Positions 8,767-17,116 of a stretch of DNA of 35,343 nt are shown here, in pieces (the stretch's first letter is position 1; each line of letters begins with the position of its first letter). This DNA is from Bacillus sp. (in: firmicutes). GTDB taxonomy: Bacteria > Bacillota > Bacilli > Bacillales > Cytobacillaceae. The DNA is taken from the NCBI GenBank assembly GCA_011524525.1, contig WTKE01000088.1, positions 1-35,343 of the forward strand. The letters run 5' to 3'. The translations under genes were made by a program, and so were the position numbers. The notes under the pieces were generated by a model that had not been told where the DNA came from, made no database searches, and was given only the letters and a program-made list of their open reading frames with translations.

Positions 8767-9277
8767 ACAAATCTTTTTTCAATTCTCTAACTATATGGCC
8801 AAGCTCAGGAAGAATTAATTTATTCATCGCAAGCCCTACTGCCCCTGTTGAACCTGGTGTTGAAAAAACCGCTTTATTTTGGATAACACCAGCAATCGCT
8901 CGAGATAAAATAGCAGCAGAGCCGATGTCCTCTGTATAGCTTAGCATTCGAAATAATTCTCCAAACCCACTTATTTCTTTTTCAAAAAGCGCCTGAACCG
9001 TTTTTATCGTTACATCCCGTTTCGCAATACCAGTACCGCCATTTGTTAATATAATATCGACCCTGTCATCGACACAACCCCGAAGAACTTCCCTTGTAAT
9101 TTCCTCTCGTGAATCTTTAACAATCACGTAATCTCCAATAACATGACCATTTTCCTTCAACAAGGATATCATGAGCTGGCCACTTTTATCGGTTTCCTCA
9201 GTTCTTGTATCACTCACGGTAATTACTTTACATGTTACAGAGCTTGGTGCAGTTTTCTTGTGCTCATCTTTACTCAT
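8765..9277 (-). CDS. moaB: Molybdenum cofactor protein MoaB/MogA family
   Basis: 170-residue MoCF-type molybdopterin-binding domain: TVSDTRTEETDKSG, TNGGTGIAKRDVT (GGTG at 80-83, D88) and STPGSTGAVGLAM. Members adenylylate molybdopterin or are structural homologues; no other molybdenum cofactor genes lie in this window. The start overlaps the end of the EcsC-family gene by 8 bases and its ribosome binding site (AAAGGAG) lies inside that gene, so the two are coupled. Confidence 0.93.
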   Translation of the reverse strand: MSKDEHKKTAPSSVTCKVITVSDTRTEETDKSGQLMISLLKENGHVIGDYVIVKDSREEITREVLRGCVDDRVDIILTNGGTGIAKRDVTIKTVQALFEKEISGFGELFRMLSYTEDIGSAAILSRAIAGVIQNKAVFSTPGSTGAVGLAMNKLILPELGHIVRELKKDL

Positions 9278-10112
9278 CGTATGTATTCTCCTTTTCTGCT
9301 AAATAACGCAATTGATAATAGGAATGAGCAAAATCTGTAACTTTACGTGTTAATTGATAATTGCTACCTGCCCCAATGGCCATGGATAGAATAGGAATTC
9401 CTTGTAAGGTCTTATTTTTAAAGAAAAGAATCGCAATCGATTTAAAGATTTGCTTCAGAGGTTGTTCCATCCATGTTATATCTGTAAGTTCTTCTTTTCC
9501 CTCATAAAAATATTCTCTATGTTTTCCAATATCCTGCTGTAACTCTTCCCAGCTATACACCTGCATTCGGACTGGCAGAGTTGCCGCATGAAATACTTTC
9601 AATGAATTCATCATTTCAAATGGAGTATTAACTTCGTATCCATAGGTCATAGCAATTAGTTGAATCACTCGAAGATTGATCACTGTAACTGCTGGAAGAT
9701 CCACCCCCAATAAAAGAGCCCCACCAGTTCCAGACATTCCTCCTTGAGCAAAGGAATAAAGTCTATGTCTCGAAATTTGTTGCTCGGCAATGTACTGGAG
9801 CTGATCAATACTTAATTGTTTCAAATCCTCAATTTGCGTAATACTTTGGTCGAATACTCTTCCAGCTGATAGGATTCGTTCTTTCGCATCGAACTGAAGT
9901 TGACTTCCTTGTATTAATGCATGTAAATGGAATAACCAGCTATCTAAGGCTATGTAAAACTGCTTCTGTGTTTCTTCTGGTAATAGGGAAAAAACTCGTT
10001 CGACGTATTTATCATACGTTACTTCAAGATCATTAGGAGAATAGCTGTAAAGACTCTCTTCCCATTCTTTAATTCTGGCCATCACTTGTTTTTCACGACT
10101 TGTCAAAGCCAT
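9270..10112 (-). CDS. EcsC family protein
   Basis: 280 residues with the EcsC-family core GGMSGTGGALLLGVDLPAVTVINLRVIQLIAMTYGYEV. This glycine-rich, weakly hydrophobic stretch and a second one near 245-257 suggest membrane association without classical transmembrane helices. EcsC is the third protein of the B. subtilis ecs ABC locus and has no assigned biochemical function; this is a stand-alone paralogue. ATG has GAAGGAGGGAAGG upstream and an extended -10 promoter. It is the first gene of a two-gene unit with moaB. Confidence 0.87.
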   Translation of the reverse strand: MALTSREKQVMARIKEWEESLYSYSPNDLEVTYDKYVERVFSLLPEETQKQFYIALDSWLFHLHALIQGSQLQFDAKERILSAGRVFDQSITQIEDLKQLSIDQLQYIAEQQISRHRLYSFAQGGMSGTGGALLLGVDLPAVTVINLRVIQLIAMTYGYEVNTPFEMMNSLKVFHAATLPVRMQVYSWEELQQDIGKHREYFYEGKEELTDITWMEQPLKQIFKSIAILFFKNKTLQGIPILSMAIGAGSNYQLTRKVTDFAHSYYQLRYLAEKENTYDE

Positions 10113-10139
10113 TGCCTTCCCTCCTTCTTAACTAGCTTA

Positions 10140-10148
10140 AGTATAGCA
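10140..10148 (-). promoter_or_regulatory. Extended -10 promoter of the EcsC-moaB unit
   Basis: On the minus strand TGCTATACT is a TGnTATACT extended -10 element 28 bases before the ATG. No good -35 box is present. Confidence 0.5.
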
Positions 10149-10176
10149 TACTCATTGTTTTTGGAGAAAAAGCAAA

Positions 10177-10207
10177 ACAGGCAAATGCCTGATCAGCATT
10201 TGCCTGT
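10177..10207 (-). terminator. Terminator of ackA
   Basis: 12-bp stem ACAGGCAAATGC / GCATTTGCCTGT with a 7-nt loop, followed on the minus strand by TTTGCTTTTTC. Confidence 0.8.
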
Positions 10208-10221
10208 GTATAAGAATAATA

Positions 10222-11406
10222 TTAAGCTAATTTTACAACATCACGTGCAATCATAACTTCTTCATTCGTAGGAATGACGATTACTTTTACCGGAGAATGC
10301 GGATAGTTAATAAACGCTTCTTCTCCACGTGTCTTGTTAAGAGCTGGATCCCAATATACACCCATAAACTCTAAGCCCTGAAGTACACGTGCACGAATTG
10401 CTTGGCTGTTCTCACCAATACCTGCTGTAAAGATGATTGCATCAACACCATACATGCGAGATGCATAAGAACCGATATACTTGTGGATTCGGTTACCGAA
10501 TACTTCTAACGCTAATTCCGCACGTTCATTCCCTTTCTCAGCTTCCAACTCAATATCACGAAGGTCACTTGAGAATCCTGATACACCTAACATTCCACTC
10601 TTTTTATTAAGGATATCTAATACTTCATCAGCACTGTTTCCTGTTTTCTCCATAATGAATGGAATTAACGCTGGGTCAATATTTCCTGAACGAGTTCCCA
10701 TTGTTACACCAGCAAGTGGAGTGAAGCCCATCGATGTATCAATTGACTTACCACCTTCAATTGCTGCAATACTTGCACCGTTTCCTAAGTGACAAGAAAT
10801 CAAGCGAAGCTGTTCAAGTGGACGACCTAATAATTCTGCTGCACGCTCTGACACATACTTATGTGACGTACCGTGGAAACCATATTTACGAATGCCATAT
10901 TCTTTATAATACTCGTAAGGCAAGCTGTATAAGAAAGAGCTTTCTGGCATCGTTTGATGGAAGGCTGTATCAAATACAGCAACCGCCGGCACATTTGGAA
11001 GTACTTGTTGGAAAGCACGAATTCCAGTAATATTAGCAGGATTATGAAGAGGTGCTAGCTCTGATAAATCTTCAATCTTACTTAAGACTTCATCTGTAAT
11101 TAAAACAGAGTCATTGAATTCTTCCCCACCATGAACGACACGGTGACCAATACCATTTATTTCTTCAAGTGACTTAATAATTCCAGATTCAGTTAGCTTA
11201 TTTAAAAGCATTTTAACTGCAACCGAATGATCAGGAATATCTGTAACCTCTTCCACCTTTTCACCATTTACAGAAATCGTGAAAATTGAATCCTTAAGAC
11301 CAATACGCTCTATTAGCCCTTTTGTGATCACATCTTCATTCGGCATTTCGAATAATTGAAATTTCAGTGATGAACTTCCTGCGTTAATCGCAATTACCTT
11401 TGACAT
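10222..11406 (-). CDS. ackA: Acetate kinase
   Basis: Converts acetyl phosphate and ADP to acetate and ATP; central to overflow metabolism. The 394-residue length is typical. Family motifs are [79 protein letters not shown] and [11 protein letters not shown], covering the nucleotide and acetate sites. It is monocistronic with its own terminator. The upstream region carries a CodY-like box, a cre site and a promoter in the order known for B. subtilis ackA, where CcpA and CodY both activate. Confidence 0.97.
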   Translation of the reverse strand: MSKVIAINAGSSSLKFQLFEMPNEDVITKGLIERIGLKDSIFTISVNGEKVEEVTDIPDHSVAVKMLLNKLTESGIIKSLEEINGIGHRVVHGGEEFNDSVLITDEVLSKIEDLSELAPLHNPANITGIRAFQQVLPNVPAVAVFDTAFHQTMPESSFLYSLPYEYYKEYGIRKYGFHGTSHKYVSERAAELLGRPLEQLRLISCHLGNGASIAAIEGGKSIDTSMGFTPLAGVTMGTRSGNIDPALIPFIMEKTGNSADEVLDILNKKSGMLGVSGFSSDLRDIELEAEKGNERAELALEVFGNRIHKYIGSYASRMYGVDAIIFTAGIGENSQAIRARVLQGLEFMGVYWDPALNKTRGEEAFINYPHSPVKVIVIPTNEEVMIARDVVKLA

Positions 11407-11500
11407 ATTATAAGTACCGCTCCTTTTTTAAAGAAACTCTCAATACGCTAATACAAATTTATTTTGCACTAAGTCGCTCGTTTCTATCTCTCCATTCCCC

Positions 11501-11529
11501 ATTTAATCACTGCCTCACATACATTTCAA
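11501..11529 (-). promoter_or_regulatory. Candidate sigma-A promoter of ackA
   Basis: Minus strand TTGAAA (11524-11529), 17 bases, TTAAAT (11501-11506), predicting a start near 11494. The -10 is not perfect, but its position relative to the cre site gives the known CcpA-activation geometry. Confidence 0.5.
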
Positions 11530-11543
11530 GAACAAGCTAATTT

Positions 11544-11557
11544 TGGTATCGGTTACA
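11544..11557 (-). promoter_or_regulatory. cre site (CcpA) upstream of ackA
   Basis: TGTAACCGATACCA on the minus strand matches the cre consensus TGWAANCGNTNWCA with one mismatch. Its centre lies about 56 bases upstream of the predicted start, a distance typical of CcpA activation rather than repression. Confidence 0.65.
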
Positions 11558-11569
11558 GAATAAAGTAAT

Positions 11570-11584
11570 TATATTCTGAAAATA
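11570..11584. promoter_or_regulatory. CodY-like box upstream of ackA
   Basis: TATATTCTGAAAATA matches the CodY consensus AATTTTCWGAAAATT with three mismatches. It lies just upstream of the cre site, the order in which CodY and CcpA jointly activate ackA in B. subtilis. Confidence 0.5.
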
Positions 11585-11592
11585 AGACAAAA

Positions 11593-11622
11593 AACCGATA
11601 GCCTTTTTATCAGCTATCGGTT
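11593..11622 (-). terminator. Terminator of ytxK
   Basis: 10-bp stem AACCGATAGC / GCTATCGGTT with a 10-nt loop, six bases after the ytxK stop, with TTTTTTG on the minus strand. Confidence 0.82.
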
Positions 11623-11627
11623 CCTTC

Positions 11628-12611
11628 TTATTTGTTTTCTTTTATCCATATTTCAATGTTTCTAAGCATTCTCTCCACTTCTTGTCCTTTAGAGAGTGTC
11701 GGTATGTTGACAAGTAGTACCTGCTTAGGTGGCTTTATATCTCCCCCTAGTTTTTGCAGGATTAAAATGCTTTTTGCTGCTTGTTTATTTTTAAACATGG
11801 TCATTGGTAATTGCAGAATTCCTTGGATATGAGCCTGTTCCTTTAAGAAAGCATGAAGCTTAGGCGCCTCTTCACTTTCAAATAAACCATTGGGGATAAT
11901 AAAAAATAAATATCCGCCAGCCTTCGTATGTTTCACACTTTGCTCAATAAACAAATGATGGGCGTAAGAATGCCCTTCAGATGACTTCAACTGATAATCC
12001 TGTGCTCGAACATCATTTGGATAATAGCCAACTGGTAAATCTGCCACGACTGCATCAACAGGATCAATAAATAAAGGTTCTAAACTATCCTGATTGAACA
12101 ATTCAATTTGATGTTCTTGAAGATTAGCATTCACGTAAGAAAGATGAATTAATAAATCATCTATGTCTACTCCAATTGCATTTACCTTTTTATTCATTTG
12201 ATGGTTCATTACCGTTGTAAGCAAGTTTCCTGTACCAACTGCAGGGTCAAGCAATCTGAAATTAGTGGATTGAACAAACTTATCCACTAAATATCCAACT
12301 AACATCCCCACTGCGTCTGGAGTCATTTGATGGTTTGGTTGTACACTTTCCTTCATTCCTTTTAAAATAGCTAATTGATACGCCTTACGTAATTCTTCAG
12401 CTGAATATTTATCGGGGCGAAACGCTTCGTAGCTTTTCTTTAATCTCTTTAGTGTTAATTCACTTAACTCTTCTTGTAATACGGATTGTTGAAATAAGTT
12501 TTCACCTGTTTCTGCTAATGCCTCTAGGTATGTACAATTTAGCTCCTCCTGTAAAATAGAAGCCGTCTCATTAAATAATGTAAATAAATCTTCTAAAGTA
12601 GAAGGTGACAT
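11628..12611 (-). CDS. ytxK: Class I SAM-dependent methyltransferase, YtxK type
   Basis: 327-residue protein with an N6-adenine DNA-methylase-like fold: motif I DPAVGTGNLL, acidic loop IGVDIDD, and a motif IV variant DLPVGYYP where adenine methylases have (N/D)PPY. The double-proline target-base motif is thus altered, so DNA adenine methylation is not certain. Position directly upstream of ackA matches ytxK of B. subtilis, whose substrate I do not know. The start at 12611 has AGGAGGAAGAACT before ATG; the longer frame adds 20 residues over this ribosome binding site. Confidence 0.87.
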   Translation of the reverse strand: MSPSTLEDLFTLFNETASILQEELNCTYLEALAETGENLFQQSVLQEELSELTLKRLKKSYEAFRPDKYSAEELRKAYQLAILKGMKESVQPNHQMTPDAVGMLVGYLVDKFVQSTNFRLLDPAVGTGNLLTTVMNHQMNKKVNAIGVDIDDLLIHLSYVNANLQEHQIELFNQDSLEPLFIDPVDAVVADLPVGYYPNDVRAQDYQLKSSEGHSYAHHLFIEQSVKHTKAGGYLFFIIPNGLFESEEAPKLHAFLKEQAHIQGILQLPMTMFKNKQAAKSILILQKLGGDIKPPKQVLLVNIPTLSKGQEVERMLRNIEIWIKENK

Positions 12612-12689
12612 AGTTCTTCCTCCTGAAAAATTCATATCTTCTATTGTATCTAGCTTAGGGAAAGAAGGCAATTTTAAAGAGATGTAAAA

Positions 12690-12713
12690 AAGCCTCGAAG
12701 GTGATCGAGGCTT
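12690..12713 (-). terminator. Terminator of tpx
   Basis: 9-bp stem AAGCCTCGA / TCGAGGCTT with a 6-nt loop; minus strand continues in TTTTAC. Confidence 0.82.
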
Positions 12714-12724
12714 TCTGATCTTGA

Positions 12725-13225
12725 TTATTGTGCTGCTTTAGCTGCTTCTACTGCTGCTTCATAGTTTGGATGATCTGTCGCTTCACTTACGTACTCTACG
12801 TAAGTTACTTTGTCATTTGAGTCAATAACAAAGACAGCACGAGCAAGAAGGCGTAATTCTTGGATAGCCACGCCATATGCTTCTCCAAAAGAAAGATCTC
12901 TATGATCAGAAACTGTTTGTACCTTATCAATACCTGCAGATGCACACCAACGCTTCTGCGCGAAAGGTAAGTCAACGCTAACCGTTAGAATTTGTACATT
13001 ATCTAACTTCGCTGCCTCTTCGTTAAAACGACGAGTTTGAGCATCACATACTCCTGTATCAATAGATGGTACGACACTGATTAGACGAACTTTACCTTTG
13101 CTATCAGCTAAAGTAACTGGTGATAAATCATTAGCTAAAACTGTGAAATCAGGTGCTGTGTCGCCCACTTTCACTTCTTGACCTAATAGTGTAACAGGAT
13201 TCCCCTTAAATGTAATTGATGCCAT
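12725..13225 (-). CDS. tpx: Thiol peroxidase (atypical 2-Cys peroxiredoxin)
   Basis: 166-residue Tpx that reduces hydrogen peroxide and lipid hydroperoxides with thioredoxin. The peroxidatic cysteine is C60 in [19 protein letters not shown] and the resolving cysteine C94 in [10 protein letters not shown], the spacing typical of Tpx. C-terminal [19 protein letters not shown] is diagnostic. ATG follows GGAAAGGGAGGAATTTTTTT. Monocistronic with its own terminator; in B. subtilis tpx responds to thiol stress through Spx, but I cannot show that here. Confidence 0.97.
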   Translation of the reverse strand: MASITFKGNPVTLLGQEVKVGDTAPDFTVLANDLSPVTLADSKGKVRLISVVPSIDTGVCDAQTRRFNEEAAKLDNVQILTVSVDLPFAQKRWCASAGIDKVQTVSDHRDLSFGEAYGVAIQELRLLARAVFVIDSNDKVTYVEYVSEATDHPNYEAAVEAAKAAQ

Positions 13226-13319
13226 AAAAAAATTCCTCCCTTTCCATTATATGTACACAAAAATCATAGCCCGTCCAACAAAATTTTGCAAATAATTACG
13301 CTCATTTTTCAAAGAAAAA

Positions 13320-13346
13320 GGTTAACTTCCTAACAGGAAGTTAACC
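13320..13346 (-). terminator. Terminator of ytfJ
   Basis: 11-bp stem GGTTAACTTCC / GGAAGTTAACC with a 5-nt loop, then TTTTTCTTTG on the minus strand; nine bases past the ytfJ stop. Confidence 0.87.
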
Positions 13347-13354
13347 CGTTACTC

Positions 13355-13810
13355 TTATATTTGTAAATCATGTTTAGGACCATTGTACTCACTTGGATTT
13401 GGCTGTTGGCTATCTTCGCTACTTTGATCCTTATTTTTTGACATCATCTGTTGAATTTTATCCACTGCTTGAGGAGCAAGATCCAAAATCTTTTCATACA
13501 AATGTGTACTCTCATCAAGGTGAACCATTTTTACCTCTTTGGAATTAACAATTAAGAAAGCAATAGGAGTAATAGAAACTCCTCCACCGCTACCTCCACC
13601 AAATGGGTGCTTTGAAGCTTCTTCCTTCCCGTTATCAAGAGTAAACTCACTACCACCTGCAGCGAATCCGAAGCCAACCTTTGAAACAGTTAAAATAACA
13701 CTGCCATCGGGCGTTTCAACAGGATCACCAATGATTGTATTTACATCAATCATTTCCTTTAGATTTTCCATCGCTGTTGTCATTAACCCTTGTATTGGAT
13801 GCTCAGACAT
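13355..13810 (-). CDS. ytfJ: GerW family sporulation protein YtfJ
   Basis: 151 residues with the GerW/YtfJ family core: an N-terminal helix (TTAMENLKEMIDVNTIIGDPV), VSKVGFGFAAGGSEF, and the glycine-rich GGGSGGG at 71-77 followed by ITPIAFLIV. The tail is hydrophilic and low-complexity. GerW proteins are made in the forespore and are needed for normal spore germination. It lies 12 bases after ytfI with AGGAGGAGTTTAA before the ATG, so the two form one operon closed by the terminator at 13320-13346. Confidence 0.93.
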   Translation of the reverse strand: MSEHPIQGLMTTAMENLKEMIDVNTIIGDPVETPDGSVILTVSKVGFGFAAGGSEFTLDNGKEEASKHPFGGGSGGGVSITPIAFLIVNSKEVKMVHLDESTHLYEKILDLAPQAVDKIQQMMSKNKDQSSEDSQQPNPSEYNGPKHDLQI

Positions 13811-13822
13811 TTAAACTCCTCC

Positions 13823-14518
13823 TTATATGGGTTTAGATTTTTCATTAGATAAAGTAGATAACGGCTTTGTTTTAAAATTAGGCCGTCCACCCTTCCAAAA
13901 TTTAATCAGTTTAATTCCTGCTAACATAGCATGCCCGATACGAAATTGAATCATACATGTAAAGGAGGTTTGAGATATCGGCATTTGAAAGTGAGGGGTA
14001 ACGGTGATTTGCGGAAGATTCCTCATTCGCATATACGTACTTAGAACGCCAATAAGACTCCCTTTTGCCGCCCAACATGCCCCAGTAATCATCCCCGTAT
14101 ATGCAGCGTTACCAACACCAATAACGGAGTCCCATTTTATATCTTTAAGTGTTACTTTTTTTAGAAACTTGCGGATGATTGTATGCAACCCTACAACATG
14201 CTGTATTAAGACCTCAATATCTTTAAAGCTATCTATAATCTCTTTTGGTGAAAACTTACTTGTTTCTTCATCCTTCACTTGTTCTTTTGCACCAGGCTCT
14301 TTTTTTGTTTTGACAACAACTGTTGGTGAATCATCATCTATTTGAATGACTGGAATTTCAAGTTTGTATTGAATAAGACCAAATAAAGCTTTGAATTTAA
14401 TTTTTAAATGGTCATTATCTTGTCCATGATAGAAGTGGATAAACACCTTTAGTTTTAAAAAAAGGATAAGCAAAAATAAAAGCAATAAGATCATTAGGAT
14501 TAAAAGTAGCCACTTCAT
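13823..14518 (-). CDS. ytfI: DUF2953 membrane protein YtfI
   Basis: 231-residue protein starting MKWLLLILMILLLLFLL, a single N-terminal membrane anchor, then a mostly cytoplasmic or peripheral domain of the DUF2953 family (FIHFYHGQDNDHLKIKFKALFGLIQYKLEIP). A longer frame would begin at 14602, but those codons form the yteJ terminator hairpin and its T-tract, so that start is unlikely. The ribosome binding site at 14518 is weak (GAAGGGTGTGAGAGTA). Partner of ytfJ in a likely sporulation operon; no forespore promoter was clear. Confidence 0.82.
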   Translation of the reverse strand: MKWLLLILMILLLLFLLILFLKLKVFIHFYHGQDNDHLKIKFKALFGLIQYKLEIPVIQIDDDSPTVVVKTKKEPGAKEQVKDEETSKFSPKEIIDSFKDIEVLIQHVVGLHTIIRKFLKKVTLKDIKWDSVIGVGNAAYTGMITGACWAAKGSLIGVLSTYMRMRNLPQITVTPHFQMPISQTSFTCMIQFRIGHAMLAGIKLIKFWKGGRPNFKTKPLSTLSNEKSKPI

Positions 14519-14563
14519 TACTCTCACACCCTTCCGCATACCATTATCGACAATATAAAAAAA

Positions 14564-14599
14564 AATAAACCTACCAACGGATTTGTTGATAGGTTTATT
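14564..14599 (-). terminator. Terminator of sppA-yteJ
   Basis: 10-bp stem AATAAACCTA / TAGGTTTATT with inner CAAC/GTTG pairing, two bases after the yteJ stop, then a run of ten Ts on the minus strand. Confidence 0.88.
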
Positions 14600-14601
14600 C
14601 A

Positions 14602-15099
14602 TTATTGATCGTGAACAACAGTGGTATCTGCAAATAAATCATGTATTCCTTGTTTTTTAGGTAGAAACGCAACGACCACATATAAAATTACAATAAACGT
14701 AGAAATAAATCTACCAATCCACTCCCGAAATAGCACCGTGCTCCACGTTAGCTTTTCACCATGTAAATGAATCACACGTAAACCAAAAACCATTTTACCT
14801 AACGTTTGACCGAAGAATTTTGTCATTAATACAAAATATCCATAAAACGTCAGAGCTGTAGCGATTGTAATTGGAGATAAAAAGTCACCACTATGCAAAT
14901 CTAGACCGATGGCTCGAAAGAACGGATTGATAAGGATACGATCGATGCTACCAATCACAAGTAGATCTAATAAATATGCCCAAAATCTCATCCAAAAGCC
15001 TGCAAACCGTGCATTGGAGAAAATGGTGTATCCTGCTTGAGAGGGAGCTGGTTGTTCCTCCCAATCCATTTGTTCTTTGTCTAATTGATTGTTATCCAT
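14602..15099 (-). CDS. yteJ: RDD family membrane protein YteJ
   Basis: 165 residues; the RDD signature is seen in ARFAGFWMRFWAYLLDLLVIGSIDRIL (R, D, D) with about three membrane segments and the closing motif GQTLGKMVFGLRVI. It lies 12 bases after sppA with GGAGGGTGACAT before the ATG. Known from B. subtilis: YteJ binds and inhibits SppA, which fits this two-gene sigma-W operon. Confidence 0.92.
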   Translation of the reverse strand: MDNNQLDKEQMDWEEQPAPSQAGYTIFSNARFAGFWMRFWAYLLDLLVIGSIDRILINPFFRAIGLDLHSGDFLSPITIATALTFYGYFVLMTKFFGQTLGKMVFGLRVIHLHGEKLTWSTVLFREWIGRFISTFIVILYVVVAFLPKKQGIHDLFADTTVVHDQ

Positions 15100-15111
15100 A
15101 TGTCACCCTCC

Positions 15112-16122
15112 TTATTCCGCATACATATACATCAGTCTTGGAGAATTAGGCTGTGACAATAGCTTCATTAGTCCAGTCATCTCTAAATCTTTCCCAACCA
15201 TTTTACTCGCTGCCATACTGAATAATGAACCAAATCCAAAGTTCTCACTGTAGCTAACTACCTGTGCTCCAGCTAATTTTTCATTTTTCTTCATAGCTTC
15301 TGTTACATCCTCAAAATATCCAAAATCATCAATTAAACCAATTTCTTTTGCTTGTCTTCCATCATAAATTCGTCCATCTGCAATCGATCTCACTTCTTCT
15401 TCGGACAATCCTCGGCCAGATGCAATCACATCCACAAAGCCTTCGTAAGAGTTGTTAATCATCGTTTGAAGAATATTTTTTTCCTCTTCCGTCATCTCTC
15501 GCGAAGGACTCATAATGTCCTTAAACTCTCCACTTTTGATTGTTACAAATTCCACACCATATTTTTCGGCTAATCCTGCGTAATTAACTCCTTGCATAAT
15601 AACTCCTAATGAGCCCGTTAACGTTTCAGGACTGGCGTAAATTTTATCAGCAGGGGCAGAAATATAATAGCCGCCTGAAGCTGCCATCGACCCCATTGAT
15701 ATGTAGATTGGTTTTTTGGTTTCTTCAGAGATTTCTACGAGCTTGTCATGAATCTCAGCACTTTCAACCACGCCGCCACCAGGTGAATTAACCTTTAGAA
15801 TAATCCCCTTTACATCTTTATCTTCTTTCACATGTTCCAAGTTCTCCATAAAGGCTGAATGATTATATCCAGGTGACTGGAAAAATGATGTTACATCCCC
15901 TGTGTCTTGAATCGCTCCATTTACTTCTAGTACGGCAATTTTCTTAGAAGCATTTCCTTCCTCAATAACTTCCTCAATAAAAGGTTCTTCTGTGGCCGAA
16001 AACACCTCTGTCCATGAGCTCTCGATGTTGCTAAAGGCCATCGAAGAGAGTGCATTTGTCACCCAAGAAAATACTAATAATACTACAGCAATACCGAGTG
16101 CTGCCCAACGCTTTCCATTCAT
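15112..16122 (-). CDS. sppA: Signal peptide peptidase SppA
   Basis: 336-residue membrane-anchored serine protease that degrades leftover signal peptides. One membrane segment at about 6-26. The Ser-Lys dyad is S149 in [10 protein letters not shown] and K201 in GEFKDIMSP, 52 residues apart as in B. subtilis Spp[14 protein letters not shown] forms the oxyanion region and [10 protein letters not shown] follows. ATG has AAAGGAGGATCATAG upstream. First gene of sppA-yteJ, read from a sigma-W promoter. Confidence 0.96.
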   Translation of the reverse strand: MNGKRWAALGIAVVLLVFSWVTNALSSMAFSNIESSWTEVFSATEEPFIEEVIEEGNASKKIAVLEVNGAIQDTGDVTSFFQSPGYNHSAFMENLEHVKEDKDVKGIILKVNSPGGGVVESAEIHDKLVEISEETKKPIYISMGSMAASGGYYISAPADKIYASPETLTGSLGVIMQGVNYAGLAEKYGVEFVTIKSGEFKDIMSPSREMTEEEKNILQTMINNSYEGFVDVIASGRGLSEEEVRSIADGRIYDGRQAKEIGLIDDFGYFEDVTEAMKKNEKLAGAQVVSYSENFGFGSLFSMAASKMVGKDLEMTGLMKLLSQPNSPRLMYMYAE

Positions 16123-16156
16123 CTATGATCCTCCTTTTTCCACTTCCCTCTACTAT

Positions 16157-16182
16157 TACGGTTCTCCTTTTAAAATGTTTCA
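16157..16182 (-). promoter_or_regulatory. Sigma-W promoter of sppA-yteJ
   Basis: On the minus strand TGAAAC (16177-16182), 16 bases, CGTA (16157-16160): exact match to the sigma-W consensus and spacing. sppA-yteJ is a sigma-W operon in B. subtilis. Confidence 0.88.
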
Positions 16183-16230
16183 AAAACAGGTAAACTAATT
16201 TCTGTAGCCTACATTTTAGCAAAAAAAAGA

Positions 16231-16236
16231 TATAAT
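16231..16236 (+). promoter_or_regulatory. -10 box of nadK
   Basis: Consensus TATAAT 33 bases before the nadK ATG. The -35 region is poor. Confidence 0.45.
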
Positions 16237-16268
16237 GGTAAATTCAAACTTGTCTGGAGGAAATTATA

Positions 16269-17069
16269 ATGTCTAACCGTCGAAATATTTTTTTCTATCA
16301 CAAAAAAGATTCGGATATGTTAGAAACGGTTTCACCACTTTATGAGCTTGCAGGAAAGCAAGGATTTACAGTAGTCAAAGATCACAAAGACGCAAATATT
16401 GTTGTCAGTATCGGTGGGGATGGAACGTTCTTACAAGCTGTTAGAAAAACCGGCTTTCGTGAGGACTGTTTATATGCAGGTATTTCTACAACTGAAAGTT
16501 TAAAAGTTTACTGTGACTTCCATATTAATGAAACAGATAAAATGATTGAGGCAACGACAAATGAACAAATTGAAGTAAGACGCTATCCAACCATTGATGT
16601 TTTGGTTGATGGACAGATGTCCTTTCAATGCCTAAACGAGTTTAGTATTCGCTCTTCTATTATTAAAACATTCGTTCTAGAAGTATTTATTGATGATCTT
16701 CATTTCGAAACCTTCCGTGGAGACGGGATGATCGTTTCCACACCAACAGGCAGTACAGCATATAGCAAATCGGTCAATGGAGCAGTTGTAGACCCATTCT
16801 TACCGTCGATCCAAGTAAGTGAGCTTGCGTCCTTAAATACGAATTATTACCGTACACTAGGATCGCCCTTTATCTTAAGCGGAGAAAGAAAGCTTTCCTT
16901 AAGAGTTGTACAAGATGGAAACGATCACCCAACGATGGGCATGGATAATGAAGCCCTCAGCTTACAACATGTTGAGAGAGTGGATATCCAACTTAGTGAA
17001 AAAAGAATTAAAACAGTGAAACTAAAGGACAATTCATTTTGGGAGAAAGTGAAGAGAACATTCTTATAA
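16269..17069 (+). CDS. nadF: NAD kinase
   Basis: Phosphorylates NAD to NADP; essential source of NADPH. 266 residues with the GGDGT motif at 49-53 (VVSIGGDGTFLQAV), the CLNEFSIRSS strand, and STPTGSTAYSKSVNGAVVDP, all typical of the ATP-NAD kinase fold. CTGGAGGAAATTATA precedes the ATG. The position next to sppA fits ytdI (nadF, PpnKB), the second NAD kinase of Bacillus. A NERD-domain gene follows after 47 bases with only a U-less hairpin between, so the two are probably co-transcribed. Confidence 0.95.
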   Translation: MSNRRNIFFYHKKDSDMLETVSPLYELAGKQGFTVVKDHKDANIVVSIGGDGTFLQAVRKTGFREDCLYAGISTTESLKVYCDFHINETDKMIEATTNEQIEVRRYPTIDVLVDGQMSFQCLNEFSIRSSIIKTFVLEVFIDDLHFETFRGDGMIVSTPTGSTAYSKSVNGAVVDPFLPSIQVSELASLNTNYYRTLGSPFILSGERKLSLRVVQDGNDHPTMGMDNEALSLQHVERVDIQLSEKRIKTVKLKDNSFWEKVKRTFL

Positions 17070-17078
17070 TTTGATTTC

Positions 17079-17099
17079 GGGGGCTTTGGACAAGCCCCC
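17079..17099 (+). other. GC-rich hairpin between nadK and the NERD gene
   Basis: 8-bp stem GGGGGCTT / AAGCCCCC with loop TGGAC. It has no U-tract (followed by ATTTAGGAGG), so it is a poor terminator. It ends four bases before the ribosome binding site of the NERD gene and may stabilise the nadK message or tune translation downstream. Confidence 0.5.
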
Positions 17100-17116
17100 A
17101 TTTAGGAGGTTATCAA

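Noticed and set aside
11628-12611. YtxK as a DNA adenine methyltransferase of a restriction system
   Set aside because: Motif IV is DLPVGYYP instead of (N/D)PP(Y/F), there is no restriction partner or specificity subunit, and the locus is conserved core beside ackA.
14519-14602. Longer N-terminus for YtfI beginning at 14602
   Set aside because: These codons coincide with the yteJ terminator stem and its T-tract, and place 28 residues before a clear N-terminal membrane anchor.
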